Source: Fictibacillus norfolkensis
GTDB taxonomy: Bacteria > Bacillota > Bacilli > Bacillales > Fictibacillaceae
Length of the DNA stretch: 64,000 nucleotides
Reading direction: 5' to 3'
Assembly: GCF_014836645.1 (NCBI RefSeq)
Contig: NZ_JACSQM010000003.1
Span: forward strand, 1-64,000
Part shown: piece after piece, positions 8,429 to 16,719 of the stretch
Numbering within the stretch: position 1 is the first letter of the stretch
Layout of the letters: each line of letters starts with the position of its first letter
Made by a program: the position numbers and the translations under genes
Notes under the pieces: model-generated
Database searches by the model: none
What the model was told of the DNA's origin: nothing
What the model saw: the letters and a program-made list of their open reading frames with translations, nothing else

Positions 8429-8484
8429 AACTATAGATAGAATTATTAGCCCTTCGTATACTTAAGAAAAGGAGGAGTCATCAC

Positions 8485-9243
8485 ATGTCTGATAACTGGA
8501 ATTTTTATATCGATGAATTGGATGGAAATCTTGCTTCATTTGTTGTTGATTTGGATGTAACGGAAGAAATTAATATTAAAAAATACAATTGGTTATTTAC
8601 AGTGAAACTTACTATTAAGTCGCCTACTGAGTTAGGTTTCCCTGAAGAAATAGAAGATGAATTACTTGGTGAGTTAGAATACGACGTGATGGAAAAATTG
8701 TATGTTGAAGATATCATTCAAGTTGGACGATTAACTACGAACGGAACACGAGAATTCTTCTATTATGCTAAAAAAGAAAAACAGATCAAAATTATTGATA
8801 AACAGGCACTCGCTATTTTTGATAATAATAAATACGAAACGGAAATCTCAAGTATAGAAGAAGAGGAACCGTGGTCATTTTATTACGATTTCCTTTATCC
8901 AAATGAATATCATCTTCAACAGATGAATAACCGTGATTTAGTGGAATTGCTTGAACAAGAAAATGACGACTTAGAACACCCCCGTGAGATTCAGCATTGG
9001 ATTGAGTTTCAAACATTAAAAGATTTAAAAGCATTTGAACAAGACATTATTAAAGAAGGATTCAAAACGCAGGATTTCGAACAGGAAAAGAATGAAGAAG
9101 GAACATTTTCTATCACAATCATTAGAGAAGACGGTGTAGATTACGAGATGATTGATGCTGTTACATACCTGATAATTGAAACAGCTCAGAAATATCATGG
9201 CGAATATGACGGGTGGGAGTCTCCTGTTGTTCTTAAAAAGTAA
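8485..9243 (+). CDS. DUF695 and RraB-like two-domain protein
   Basis: A 252-residue acidic cytosolic protein. The N-terminal part (about 1-125, starting DNWNFYIDELDGNLASFVVDL) matches my memory of DUF695. The C-terminal part (about 140-252, ending EYDGWESPVVLKK) resembles regulator-of-RNase-E-activity B. Bacilli lack the E. coli RNase E target, so the biochemical role is open. GGAGG precedes the ATG. It is probably cotranscribed with the DUF2199 gene 33 bases downstream. Confidence 0.65.
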   Translation: MSDNWNFYIDELDGNLASFVVDLDVTEEINIKKYNWLFTVKLTIKSPTELGFPEEIEDELLGELEYDVMEKLYVEDIIQVGRLTTNGTREFFYYAKKEKQIKIIDKQALAIFDNNKYETEISSIEEEEPWSFYYDFLYPNEYHLQQMNNRDLVELLEQENDDLEHPREIQHWIEFQTLKDLKAFEQDIIKEGFKTQDFEQEKNEEGTFSITIIREDGVDYEMIDAVTYLIIETAQKYHGEYDGWESPVVLKK

Positions 9244-9276
9244 GATCTCAAATTATCATAATTGAGGAGCAATCTG

Positions 9277-9795
9277 ATGACAGAATTAGTTAGCGGATAC
9301 CAATGCACATGTTGTGGCACATATCATGATGAACTTCCTTTGAATTATGGAATAGAAGCACCTGTCTATTATGAAGAGGCAACAAGAAAAGAGAGAAAAA
9401 AGCATTTCGAACTTACTGATGACTTTTGTGTAATGGACGGTGAACATTTCTTCATAAGAGGTTGTATTGAAATTCCCATTATTGGATCTAATGAACTCTT
9501 TGTATGGGGTGTATGGGTATCACTTAGTAAAGAAAACTTCGAACGGACTTTAGAGCAATGGGATGACCCAAATAGTGAACAACTGAATCCGATGTTTGGG
9601 TGGTTATCTACGCATCTTCCCATGTATCCTGAAACGGTAAATTTAAAAACGAATGTACATACCCGCTCACAAAATTTGCGACCTTTTATTAAGCTCGAGC
9701 CTACAGATCATCCATTATCTATTGAGCAAGCACAAGGGATTACAATGGATCGTGTTAAAGAAATTGCTCAATTTTTTTGCGAACTTGAAAAATAA
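9277..9795 (+). CDS. DUF2199 domain protein
   Basis: A 172-residue protein that starts with a CTCCGTYH zinc-ribbon-like cysteine cluster (about residues 9-13). It then has the conserved SLSKENFERTLEQWDDP and GWLSTHLPMYPETVNLKTNVHTR segments that I associate with DUF2199. The function is unknown and no catalytic motif is obvious. The ATG at 9277 has TTGAGGAG upstream; the in-frame TTG at 9262 is inside that ribosome site. It is the last gene before a terminator. Confidence 0.7.
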   Translation: MTELVSGYQCTCCGTYHDELPLNYGIEAPVYYEEATRKERKKHFELTDDFCVMDGEHFFIRGCIEIPIIGSNELFVWGVWVSLSKENFERTLEQWDDPNSEQLNPMFGWLSTHLPMYPETVNLKTNVHTRSQNLRPFIKLEPTDHPLSIEQAQGITMDRVKEIAQFFCELEK

Positions 9796-9814
9796 GTGTA
9801 TAGAGAAGTTTATG

Positions 9815-9853
9815 AAAGAGATCTGATAAATTTATTCATCGGGTCTCTTTTTT
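9815..9853 (+). terminator. Intrinsic terminator
   Basis: The inverted repeat AAAGAGATC...GGGTCTCTTT is followed by T residues directly after the DUF2199 gene. Confidence 0.75.
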
Positions 9854-9956
9854 GTAATTGGAACTCGTCTTTTTCTATAAAATGGGCTCATTCGTGGACT
9901 TGCTACATACTTCCATTATAATAATGCTAACAAGCTTCTTTTTAGGAGGAACAACG

Positions 9957-10646
9957 ATGAGTGCTGAAAAAATTCTAATTGTTGAAGATGAGAAAAAGAT
10001 AGCCAGGGTTATTCAACTAGAACTTGAACATGAAGGATATGAAACGGAAACTGCTACAACGGGCATGGAAGGATTAGAAAAATTCAAATCAGGAAACTGG
10101 GATCTTATTCTGCTCGATGTTATGCTGCCTGAATTAAGCGGGCTAGAGGTGTTAAGACGAATCAGAGCGACAGGTAGTCATATTCCAATCATTTTATTAA
10201 CGGCCAGAGATGCCTTGCCAGATAAAGTGAGCGGGCTTGATCTTGGCGCAAACGATTATGTGACTAAACCGTTTGAAATTGAAGAATTGTTGGCTAGAAT
10301 CCGGGCATTTCTTCGCATGAATCAACACTACACCGAAGACCATGAAAGTGAAAAATTTGAGCTCGGTGAACTAACCGTTGATTTAAAAACAAGAGAAGTT
10401 AAACGTGACTCTACCTTAATTGAGTTAACACCGAGGGAATTTGATCTTCTTGTTTTCATGATGCGAAACAAAAACCAGGTATTGAACCGTGATCAAATAT
10501 TATCAAAGGTATGGGGTTACGATTATTATGGCGATACCAATGTTGTGGATGTCTACATACGTTATCTGCGTAAAAAGATAGATTCCACTTTTTCGCTCCC
10601 CTATATTCATACGATTCGTGGAGTAGGCTACACGATGAAGGAGTAA
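9957..10646 (+). CDS. OmpR-family response regulator (YkoG-like)
   Basis: A 229-residue response regulator. The receiver domain has acidic pocket EDE near residue 10, phospho-acceptor D54 (LLDVMLPE) and TKPFE lysine. It is followed by an OmpR/PhoB winged-helix domain (about 130-226, VDVYIRYLRKKID, IRGVGYTMKE). The ATG at 9957 follows AGGAGGA; the 33 extra upstream codons in frame have no ribosome site. Its partner kinase starts three bases after its stop. With the two PepSY genes downstream, the order matches ykoG-ykoH-ykoI/J of B. subtilis. Confidence 0.9.
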   Translation: MSAEKILIVEDEKKIARVIQLELEHEGYETETATTGMEGLEKFKSGNWDLILLDVMLPELSGLEVLRRIRATGSHIPIILLTARDALPDKVSGLDLGANDYVTKPFEIEELLARIRAFLRMNQHYTEDHESEKFELGELTVDLKTREVKRDSTLIELTPREFDLLVFMMRNKNQVLNRDQILSKVWGYDYYGDTNVVDVYIRYLRKKIDSTFSLPYIHTIRGVGYTMKE

Positions 10647-10649
10647 CCC

Positions 10650-12014
10650 ATGAACATAAAAAATCGGATAACTTTGTTTTCAACGGTATGGCTATTAATT
10701 ATTTTACTTGTCACGAATAGTGGCATTTACCTATTGTTTCAAAAGAATCTACATGATAATGCTCTTGAAGGTACAGAGATAAGGATGGAAAGTTTAACGG
10801 AAGCCGTTAAAACATCTACTGAGACAAAAATGAACATGACACAGCTATTGCGTGCCTACCTTCCAGCAGATTCAATGATTCGTATTATTACTGGTGATAA
10901 CCGTGTAGCAGCTACTTCGTCGAGAATTACAGATGATGATAAGCTCCAGGATATCAAACCGATCTATAGATCTAATCAATACAGTGATGTTAAGAAATTA
11001 GACGGAATGGTTTACACGGTTTCTCAACACCCGGTCATTTGGATGGACGGGGAGGTTGTTTCTTTACAGTTGATCGAAAAAGAATCTTCTATTCAAAACA
11101 CTTTGCAGATTTTAAGAATCGTCTTAATCATAGCAACATTACTCATTTTAATTCCTTCTTACATAGGAGGGCGATTCTTAAGCCGGTTGATCTTAGTACC
11201 GATCAGCAACTTAACGCGAACGATGGAAGAAAACCAGAAACGTGGGACGTATAAGCGGATCACGATCAATAAGAAATCGAATGATGAACTGAATAAGATG
11301 GCAAGAACGTTTAACCATATGATGGACCTGCTTGAAAACAACTACAAAAAGCAAGAGCAGTTCGTATCTGATGCTTCACATGAATTGAGAACGCCGCTTA
11401 CTGTAATCGAAAGCTATGCGAAAATGCTGAAGCGGTGGGGAGGAAGTCGTCCTGAAATTTTAGAAGAAGCTGTAGAAGCGATCCACTCAGAATCTATTCG
11501 GATGAAAGAGTTAACCCAACAAATGCTTATTCTTGCAAGGGATGAGTCGCAAGTGGATCTGCAATTAGAACAATCCGATTTGGTTGAAATGGCTAAAAAT
11601 GCGGCAAAGAATATGAACAAGGCGTACGACCGTGACATTCATGTTCATTCCAACTTAGACGAAATTCATGGTGAGTGTGATTCATTAAAAATTAAGCAAG
11701 TTCTAATCATCCTTTTAGATAACGCCATTAAGTATAGTTCGGGAGCTATTAATGTGGAGATAACCAAACAAGGTAACTCTGTCAGGTTCTCCGTAACAGA
11801 CTATGGAATCGGCATTCCAAAGGAAAATCTAGAAAAAGTCTATGATCGATTCTTTCGTGTAGACCAAGCTAGGAGTCGTGATACAGGCGGAGCGGGGTTA
11901 GGCTTGTCCATCGCTAAACAAATCATTTCTGCTCACCAAGGGAACCTTCATCTGCAGAGTGAAGAAGGAAAAGGAACAACCGTTACAATGGAGATTCCTT
12001 TAAAACAGAGTTAA
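10650..12014 (+). CDS. Sensor histidine kinase (YkoH-like)
   Basis: A 454-residue kinase. It has TM1 at about 8-30, an extracytoplasmic sensor of about 130 residues, TM2 at about 155-175, HAMP, then HisKA with the phospho-acceptor H244 (SDASHELRTPL). The HATPase domain has N box (LLDNAIKYS), DYGIGI and GGAGLGLSIAK. It probably senses an envelope signal and phosphorylates the adjacent regulator. PepSY proteins encoded next to it may be regulon members or signal modulators; that link is inferred from synteny. Confidence 0.9.
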   Translation: MNIKNRITLFSTVWLLIILLVTNSGIYLLFQKNLHDNALEGTEIRMESLTEAVKTSTETKMNMTQLLRAYLPADSMIRIITGDNRVAATSSRITDDDKLQDIKPIYRSNQYSDVKKLDGMVYTVSQHPVIWMDGEVVSLQLIEKESSIQNTLQILRIVLIIATLLILIPSYIGGRFLSRLILVPISNLTRTMEENQKRGTYKRITINKKSNDELNKMARTFNHMMDLLENNYKKQEQFVSDASHELRTPLTVIESYAKMLKRWGGSRPEILEEAVEAIHSESIRMKELTQQMLILARDESQVDLQLEQSDLVEMAKNAAKNMNKAYDRDIHVHSNLDEIHGECDSLKIKQVLIILLDNAIKYSSGAINVEITKQGNSVRFSVTDYGIGIPKENLEKVYDRFFRVDQARSRDTGGAGLGLSIAKQIISAHQGNLHLQSEEGKGTTVTMEIPLKQS

Positions 12015-12047
12015 TTCTCATCATTTTCTCATCTGATTCTTATGGAG
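12015..12047 (+). promoter_or_regulatory. Three 11-bp direct repeats before PepSY gene 1
   Basis: TTCTCATCATT, TTCTCATCTGA and TTCTTATGGAG follow each other with exact 11-bp periodicity. OmpR/PhoB-type regulators bind such repeats. The same core occurs before the second PepSY gene. A further dyad TTACATG...CATGTAA lies between these repeats and the ribosome site. Confidence 0.6.
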
Positions 12048-12091
12048 CTTTCATTCTTACATGAGAAAATTCATGTAAAGGGGGAATACGT

Positions 12092-12799
12092 ATGAACAAA
12101 AAAACAGCTGTGATTTTTGGAATAATAATCGTTATTCTCCTTCTTGTCTTCGGAACAAGAGAGTGGGTGAACGGTAACCAAGGCAGTACACTAGAAAAAG
12201 AGAAAATGAACAGAATCATAAGCGCAAAATATCCAGGAGAGATTCTATCTACAGAATTAACGAATAGAGAAGATAACCGTCAATACAAAACAGTGTTGAA
12301 AAGTGAACAAGGTGTATATGTGATCTGGTCTGATGCGGTTTCTGGAGAAATTCTCGACATGAATCGAACAGATGATGAAGTATCTCAAGGAAAAAGTATT
12401 ACAAAGGATGAGGCGGAAAAAATTGCTGCAGAACACGGCGATGTGAAGTCTCTTGAATTTAATGAAGAAAACAAAGTCTATCTTGTTCGTGTCCAGAATG
12501 AAGGCAAAATATATCGTTTAGAAATTAACGGGACCACTGGGGATCTCAAGAGTAAAAACGAGGTTGAATCTGGAGATGAACCGGCTCAGCCAAACACAAA
12601 AATATCAGAAGAAGAAGCCAAACAAATCGCCCTCAAAGAAGTAAAAGGATCCATCACAGATATTGAGTTAGATGATGAAGACGGTGTGATCGTTTATGAA
12701 GTTGAGATTGTAACGAAAACGAAAGAAGCACAAGTAATTATAAATGCGTTTTCGGGCGAGGTAAACTCCATAACGATGGAAACAAAAGATAGTGACTAA
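12092..12799 (+). CDS. Membrane-anchored double PepSY protein
   Basis: A 235-residue protein. An N-terminal signal anchor (about 4-24, AVIFGIIIVILLLVFG) is followed by extracytoplasmic PepSY-like repeats; the clearest two have ITKDEAEKIAAEHG and ISEEEAKQIALKE. PepSY domains are thought to inhibit or bind extracytoplasmic peptidases or act as envelope modulators. It sits directly after the YkoGH-like pair, behind candidate response-regulator sites, and is followed by its own terminator. Confidence 0.8.
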   Translation: MNKKTAVIFGIIIVILLLVFGTREWVNGNQGSTLEKEKMNRIISAKYPGEILSTELTNREDNRQYKTVLKSEQGVYVIWSDAVSGEILDMNRTDDEVSQGKSITKDEAEKIAAEHGDVKSLEFNEENKVYLVRVQNEGKIYRLEINGTTGDLKSKNEVESGDEPAQPNTKISEEEAKQIALKEVKGSITDIELDDEDGVIVYEVEIVTKTKEAQVIINAFSGEVNSITMETKDSD

Positions 12800-12832
12800 G
12801 AATGCTCTAATCTAGAGCGTTCTTATTTTTTT
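12798..12832 (+). terminator. Intrinsic terminator
   Basis: AAGAATGCTCTA...TAGAGCGTTCTT followed by a T-rich run closes the kinase/PepSY unit. Confidence 0.8.
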
Positions 12833-12850
12833 AGAAGGCATTTAGGAAGT

Positions 12851-12980
12851 AGTTGATTTACGTTCCCAGGTGCTCGCTTTCCGCGAGGCAGGCCGTGAGC
12901 CACATTCGTACGTTTCCGTATAAGTGTCTCACCTGCCCGCCTGTCCTGCAGGAGTCTCCCACCTTCCACTCCAATCAACT
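12851..12980. repeat. 130-bp palindromic intergenic repeat
   Basis: A GC-rich island in an AT-rich gap, bounded by AGTTGATT and AATCAACT. It has inner complementary blocks (AGGTG near the left end, CACCT near the right end; CCTGCAGG inside). From memory it matches a dispersed extragenic element seen in many Bacillaceae genomes. No ORF is present. It probably folds as one long hairpin. The gap 12800-13138 otherwise holds only the regulatory sites of the next gene. Confidence 0.7.
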
Positions 12981-13048
12981 GACAATGAAGACAAAAATTT
13001 TAAAGCTACAATTTATTAGGAAACGGGTTTGAGAAAAAACACCACTTA

Positions 13049-13104
13049 TTCTCATCGTTTTCTAATGTTCTCTTCTCTTTGTTCTCATTTTATCTGTCTA
13101 TTAT
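13049..13104 (+). promoter_or_regulatory. Four 11-bp direct repeats and -10 before PepSY gene 2
   Basis: Four units in an 11-bp register start at 13049, 13060, 13071 and 13082 (TTCTCATCGTT, TTCTAATGTTC, TCTTCTCTTTG, TTCTCATTTTA). They end just before a TATTAT -10 at 13099. The array overlaps the expected -35 position, as for a class II activator site. It matches the array before PepSY gene 1. Confidence 0.6.
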
Positions 13105-13138
13105 AAGGATATAGTTAAAAACAAGGAGGAAACAACAA

Positions 13139-13732
13139 ATGAAAAAACTAACAAAAATCTTTGCAGGTACAGTATTAGTCGGTGGTATTGGAGTAGGAAC
13201 ATATACTTATGTAGAAAACACACCTAGCGCGTTTGCAGCTAAGAATGTAATTTCAGAAAAACAAGCAAAAGACATTGCATTGGAAAAAACAAAAGGCGGA
13301 ACGGTTACTGAGATGGAACTTGATCGCGATGGTCTTAAAGATAAGTATGAGATCGAGGTTCATAACGGAGACAAGGAATACGATCTTGATATAACAGCAG
13401 AAACAGGTAAAATCTCTAAAATTGAAGAAGGTTTGAAAGATCAAGATGACAACGACAATGACAACGACGATGATGGAGATGACGATATAAATAGTGATGA
13501 CGGCAATGAAAGCCCGGATCGCGATGATCAAATAGATCCTGCAAAAATTAAGATCACCTCTGAACAAGCGCAGTCCATTGCACTGAAGAAAGTATCAGGA
13601 ACAGTAAAAGAAATGAATATTGATGATGATTATGTTTACGAGTTTGAGATTCAAAAAGACGGTAAGGATATTGATGTCAACGTGGATGCTGTAACAGGGG
13701 AAGCTGTCGTTGATAAGAATGACAACAATTAA
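13139..13732 (+). CDS. Secreted double PepSY protein with acidic linker
   Basis: A 197-residue exported protein. The signal peptide (about 1-34) ends near SAFAA. A first PepSY repeat (ISEKQAKDIALEKTKGGTV) and a second (ITSEQAQSIALKKVSGTV) are joined by a strongly acidic Asp/Asn linker of about 40 residues (DQDDNDNDNDDDGDDD). The acidic linker could bind cations; this is inference. It has AAGGAGG before the ATG. It is likely a direct target of the upstream two-component system, because its promoter carries the shared repeat array. Confidence 0.8.
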   Translation: MKKLTKIFAGTVLVGGIGVGTYTYVENTPSAFAAKNVISEKQAKDIALEKTKGGTVTEMELDRDGLKDKYEIEVHNGDKEYDLDITAETGKISKIEEGLKDQDDNDNDNDDDGDDDINSDDGNESPDRDDQIDPAKIKITSEQAQSIALKKVSGTVKEMNIDDDYVYEFEIQKDGKDIDVNVDAVTGEAVVDKNDNN

Positions 13733-13744
13733 TCACCATAGCAA

Positions 13745-13778
13745 ACGAGGCTGCCTAGTTAAGGCGCCTCGTTTTTTA
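13745..13778 (+). terminator. Intrinsic terminator
   Basis: ACGAGG...GCC...GGC...CCTCGT followed by TTTTTT after the second PepSY gene. Confidence 0.85.
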
Positions 13779-14083
13779 AGTTTGCGAGCACATCATTAGC
13801 TGTTTTTCTGTTCATTTTTTTTATTGGATTTTCAAGTAGAATAGTTATTTAGAACACAATGAACTATGAGTGGAAAAACAAGATAAACCCTTCGAATATC
13901 TAACTTTGTTAAGTTTTAAATGATATTAAATAAGGTAAAAATCTTAAAAATAATATATAATCTTGTAAGTATAGAGTTGTTCATAGTAGTGCAAGTATTT
14001 TCTCAAAGAGTATCTTGTTACTAAAATGGTCATTCTATGGATATTACATATTATTTTTATGAGATGTGAAAGGAGATTCATGG
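13779..14083 (+). other. Leader region of terC, no switch recognised
   Basis: About 300 AT-rich bases. TerC genes of the YkoY type are often preceded by the manganese yybP-ykoY riboswitch, so I looked for its conserved loops and did not find them. There is no terminator-like hairpin near the start codon. I see nothing else here. Confidence 0.5.
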
Positions 14084-14857
14084 ATGGATTCAATTTGGTT
14101 AGAGTACGGCTGGGCATTATTGATATTAATTGGACTTGAAGGTTTGTTATCTGCTGACAATGCCCTTGTACTAGCGGTTATCGCAAAACATTTACCTGAG
14201 GATCAGAAGAAACGTGCGATTAGTTATGGGATTCTTATGGCGTTCGTTTTCCGATTTGGTGCACTTTTTGCCATTTCCTTCATCGCGAACGTATGGCAGA
14301 TACAGGCGATCGGTGCAGCTTATCTTTTATACCTAGGATTAAAGCATGTTATTCAAGCTAAATTCGGTAAAGAGAATGAGAAAATCCAAGAAGACGTAGA
14401 AGAAGAAGCAAAAGGAAAAGGATTTTGGCCGACAGTTGGTAAGATTGCTATCGCTGACTTAGCGTTTGCGATTGATTCGATTCTAGCTGCAGTTGCTCTT
14501 GCTCTAGGTCTTCCAGATTCACCACTTGGTGATTTTGGAGGTATGGATGGTGGACAATTCATCGTCGTTGTTCTTGGAGGAGTTGCGGGTCTGATCTTGA
14601 TCAAGTTTGCAGCAACTTGGTTTGTTCAGTTGCTAGATCAGCGACCTGCTTTAGAAACAACAGCTTATGCCATCGTTGCTTGGGTAGGTGTGAAGCTTGC
14701 GGTTATTACACTTGCTCATAATGATATTGGCGTATTAGATCACGATTTTCCACATAGTACGGTTTGGACAATTATTTTCTATGGCGTGTTAGTCGGTATT
14801 GCGTTAATCGGATGGTTTGCACCGGCTAAATCGAAGAAAACTGAAACGTCTTTATAA
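14084..14857 (+). CDS. TerC family membrane protein (YkoY/YjbE-like)
   Basis: A 257-residue TerC-family protein with about seven membrane helices. It has two acidic signature sites, GLLSADNALVLAVIA (about 17-31) and IADLAFAIDSILAA (about 122-135). TerC relatives in Bacillus export Mn2+ and help metallate secreted enzymes. The ATG at 14084 is eight bases after AAGGAG; a GTG at 14066 lies before that site and is rejected. It is a monocistronic gene with a clear terminator. Confidence 0.85.
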   Translation: MDSIWLEYGWALLILIGLEGLLSADNALVLAVIAKHLPEDQKKRAISYGILMAFVFRFGALFAISFIANVWQIQAIGAAYLLYLGLKHVIQAKFGKENEKIQEDVEEEAKGKGFWPTVGKIAIADLAFAIDSILAAVALALGLPDSPLGDFGGMDGGQFIVVVLGGVAGLILIKFAATWFVQLLDQRPALETTAYAIVAWVGVKLAVITLAHNDIGVLDHDFPHSTVWTIIFYGVLVGIALIGWFAPAKSKKTETSL

Positions 14858-14870
14858 GATAAACAAAATG

Positions 14871-14903
14871 GAGTCAGCGGAGAATGATATGCTGACTTTT
14901 TTT
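14871..14903 (+). terminator. Intrinsic terminator
   Basis: GAGTCAGC...GCTGACTT followed by a seven-T run after terC. Confidence 0.85.
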
Positions 14904-14922
14904 GTTTTCTTTTTTACTTTAA

Positions 14923-15315
14923 TTACATTGAAGATTTATTCCTATTTTTTAAATTGGTATACAAATGATAAATGGTAAGTATGAAACAAATAATTAAGCC
15001 AAATCCAAGTCCGAGAAACCCCTGCATCCTTACCCATCCAATTGTAAAAGACATGAATACCCAAAGGTACCAAAAGCTCCCCAATAGAATGAAAATTGGT
15101 CCAGCGAATACCTGCAATCTTTTGTGTAATTTGAAAGCTAAAATGGATGCACTAATCATTAGAAAAGTGAAAATGGGTTGAAAATGTAGTTCAAATCGAG
15201 ATTGCGCATCTTCTGGTGTCTCATATGGTTGATTTAATTCTATAAACGTAAAAACAATGGTTATTAGTAATAGGATTGCATAGCTCCACATAGCTCCTCT
15301 ATTTACTGAATACAT
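14923..15315 (-). CDS. Four-helix membrane protein, unknown function
   Basis: A 130-residue protein with four predicted transmembrane segments (about 9-27, 48-62, 70-90 and 99-120). The C-terminus is short and basic (YTNLKNRNKSSM). No family is recognised. The ATG at 15315 has GAGAGGAG upstream, and a 14-codon longer frame has none. It is a single gene convergent with terC. Confidence 0.6.
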   Translation of the reverse strand: MYSVNRGAMWSYAILLLITIVFTFIELNQPYETPEDAQSRFELHFQPIFTFLMISASILAFKLHKRLQVFAGPIFILLGSFWYLWVFMSFTIGWVRMQGFLGLGFGLIICFILTIYHLYTNLKNRNKSSM

Positions 15316-15423
15316 GTAAAAACTCCTCTCAAATATATGTTTAATCACTAATTCCATTATATGTTAATTTTATCTATAGAAGTTAAAAAAAGTTACTTAT
15401 AATAATTTTGTGCATTGACATTG

Positions 15424-16113
15424 ATGCTTAAGTCAAGAAGGATTAACGTGATTGAATATGGAAATATTGCTCTTAATCAAAAATTCATTGTCTGCTAATA
15501 GTAAAAAATATGTACCTATAAAGGGTGTGGCAGTGGCCATTCGTTGCACTATATGGGTAGAGAAGGTGCTAAAGAATTATGGGGACTAGATCTATGCACG
15601 AAGCAGATTGAGACAGCCAGAAACGTTTTACACGATCAACAAGCAGAGGTTACATTAATTGAATCTCCTATGGAGGAGAACCCAGGAATACCAAGCAGTT
15701 ATTTTGATATTGTTTATTCGATCTATGCTTTGGGTTGGACAACAAATTTAAGTCTTACGTTCTCAAATATATATAGCTATCTCAAACCAGGCGGCGTTTT
15801 TATTTTCAGCTGGGAACATCCTCTTCATGATCGGTTGAAATACGAACAAGAACAGTCTACGTTCATATTTAACAAGTCTTATGTGAATGAAGGTCCGGAA
15901 TATAATGAAGGTTGGCAGAATTTAGCCGTCATTCATCATAGAAAATTAAGCACTTACATAAATGCTTTAATCGAAGCAGGTTTTATGATTGAAAAAGTTA
16001 TAGATGATGTTTGCTTACCAGATGAACAATCGGAGAATCCCGCGAGATGGTATTCCACTCAAAAAGCAAACCTTGTCCCAGCTACTTTTATAATAAAAGC
16101 ATCAAAAAGCTAA
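15424..16113 (+). pseudogene. Class I SAM methyltransferase, nonsense-disrupted
   Basis: The intact 3' part carries motif I (GCGSGHSLHYMGREGAKELWGLDL), an acidic motif and FDIVYSIYALGWT. However, the coding frame upstream of GCGSG has no start. The same frame continues backwards through three stops (TAA TAG TAA at about 15499-15507) into EYGNIALNQKFI, which looks like the normal N-terminal helix of this family, and reaches an ATG at 15424. I infer a methyltransferase gene inactivated by nonsense changes in its first 30 codons, with possible small losses there. Confidence 0.65.
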
Positions 16114-16237
16114 AAACCGTTACACGAGAGTTCACCAATGAAACCTCTAACTTTAACTACCGTGTCAGTAAAGAGATTTATGTTAAACTTGCCTTATTCT
16201 TAAGATTACTAATAAAAGGAACCCGGGAGATGAGACT

Positions 16238-16660
16238 ATGAAACCACGAGTTACGGTCATTACATTAGGCGTTGAAAACTTAGAGAGATCGCTCCAGTTT
16301 TATCGGGATGGTTTAGGTCTCCCGACTAAAGGAATTATAGGTAAAGAGTTTGAGCACGGAGCTGTTGCTTTCTTTGATTTGCAACAGGGATTAAAGCTTG
16401 CCATTTGGAACCGCAAAGATTTGGCACATGAGGCTAAAGTATCCCAGGAAACTCCGAATCCTACTGAATTTACTCTCGGTCATAATGTAGGAAGTAAAGC
16501 AGAGGTTGATAAGATCATGAAAGAAGCGGAACTTGCAGGAGCCTTCATAACAGATCCAGCACACGAAACGTTTTGGGGTGGGTATTCTGGTCACTTTCAA
16601 GATCCAGATGGACACTTGTGGGAAGTCGTTTGGAACCCTGATTGGGAAATTTCAGATTAA
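16238..16660 (+). CDS. VOC (glyoxalase-like) family protein
   Basis: A 140-residue vicinal-oxygen-chelate protein with paired beta-alpha-beta-beta-beta modules. The first starts VITLGVENLERSLQFYRDGLGLP and the second ends GHFQDPDGHLWEVVWNP, with E-type metal ligands. Family members include glyoxalase, fosfomycin-resistance and dioxygenase enzymes; the substrate is unknown. The ATG has GGGAGATG upstream. It is followed by the oxidoreductase gene after 59 bases. Confidence 0.8.
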   Translation: MKPRVTVITLGVENLERSLQFYRDGLGLPTKGIIGKEFEHGAVAFFDLQQGLKLAIWNRKDLAHEAKVSQETPNPTEFTLGHNVGSKAEVDKIMKEAELAGAFITDPAHETFWGGYSGHFQDPDGHLWEVVWNPDWEISD

Positions 16661-16719
16661 AAAGTAAATGTTTAAAGATGAAATAAAATGAATGTGACAT
16701 CTTGGAAAGGAGAACACAT

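Noticed and set aside
13779..14083. Possible yybP-ykoY manganese riboswitch before the TerC gene
   Set aside because: The conserved GGGGAGUA-type loop and its partner loop were not found, and there is no terminator before the gene.
14353..14604. Antisense frame of 83 codons inside terC (and similar antisense frames inside mqo, tyrS-region and ger genes)
   Set aside because: Composition mirrors the sense gene and no start signals are present; shadow frames.
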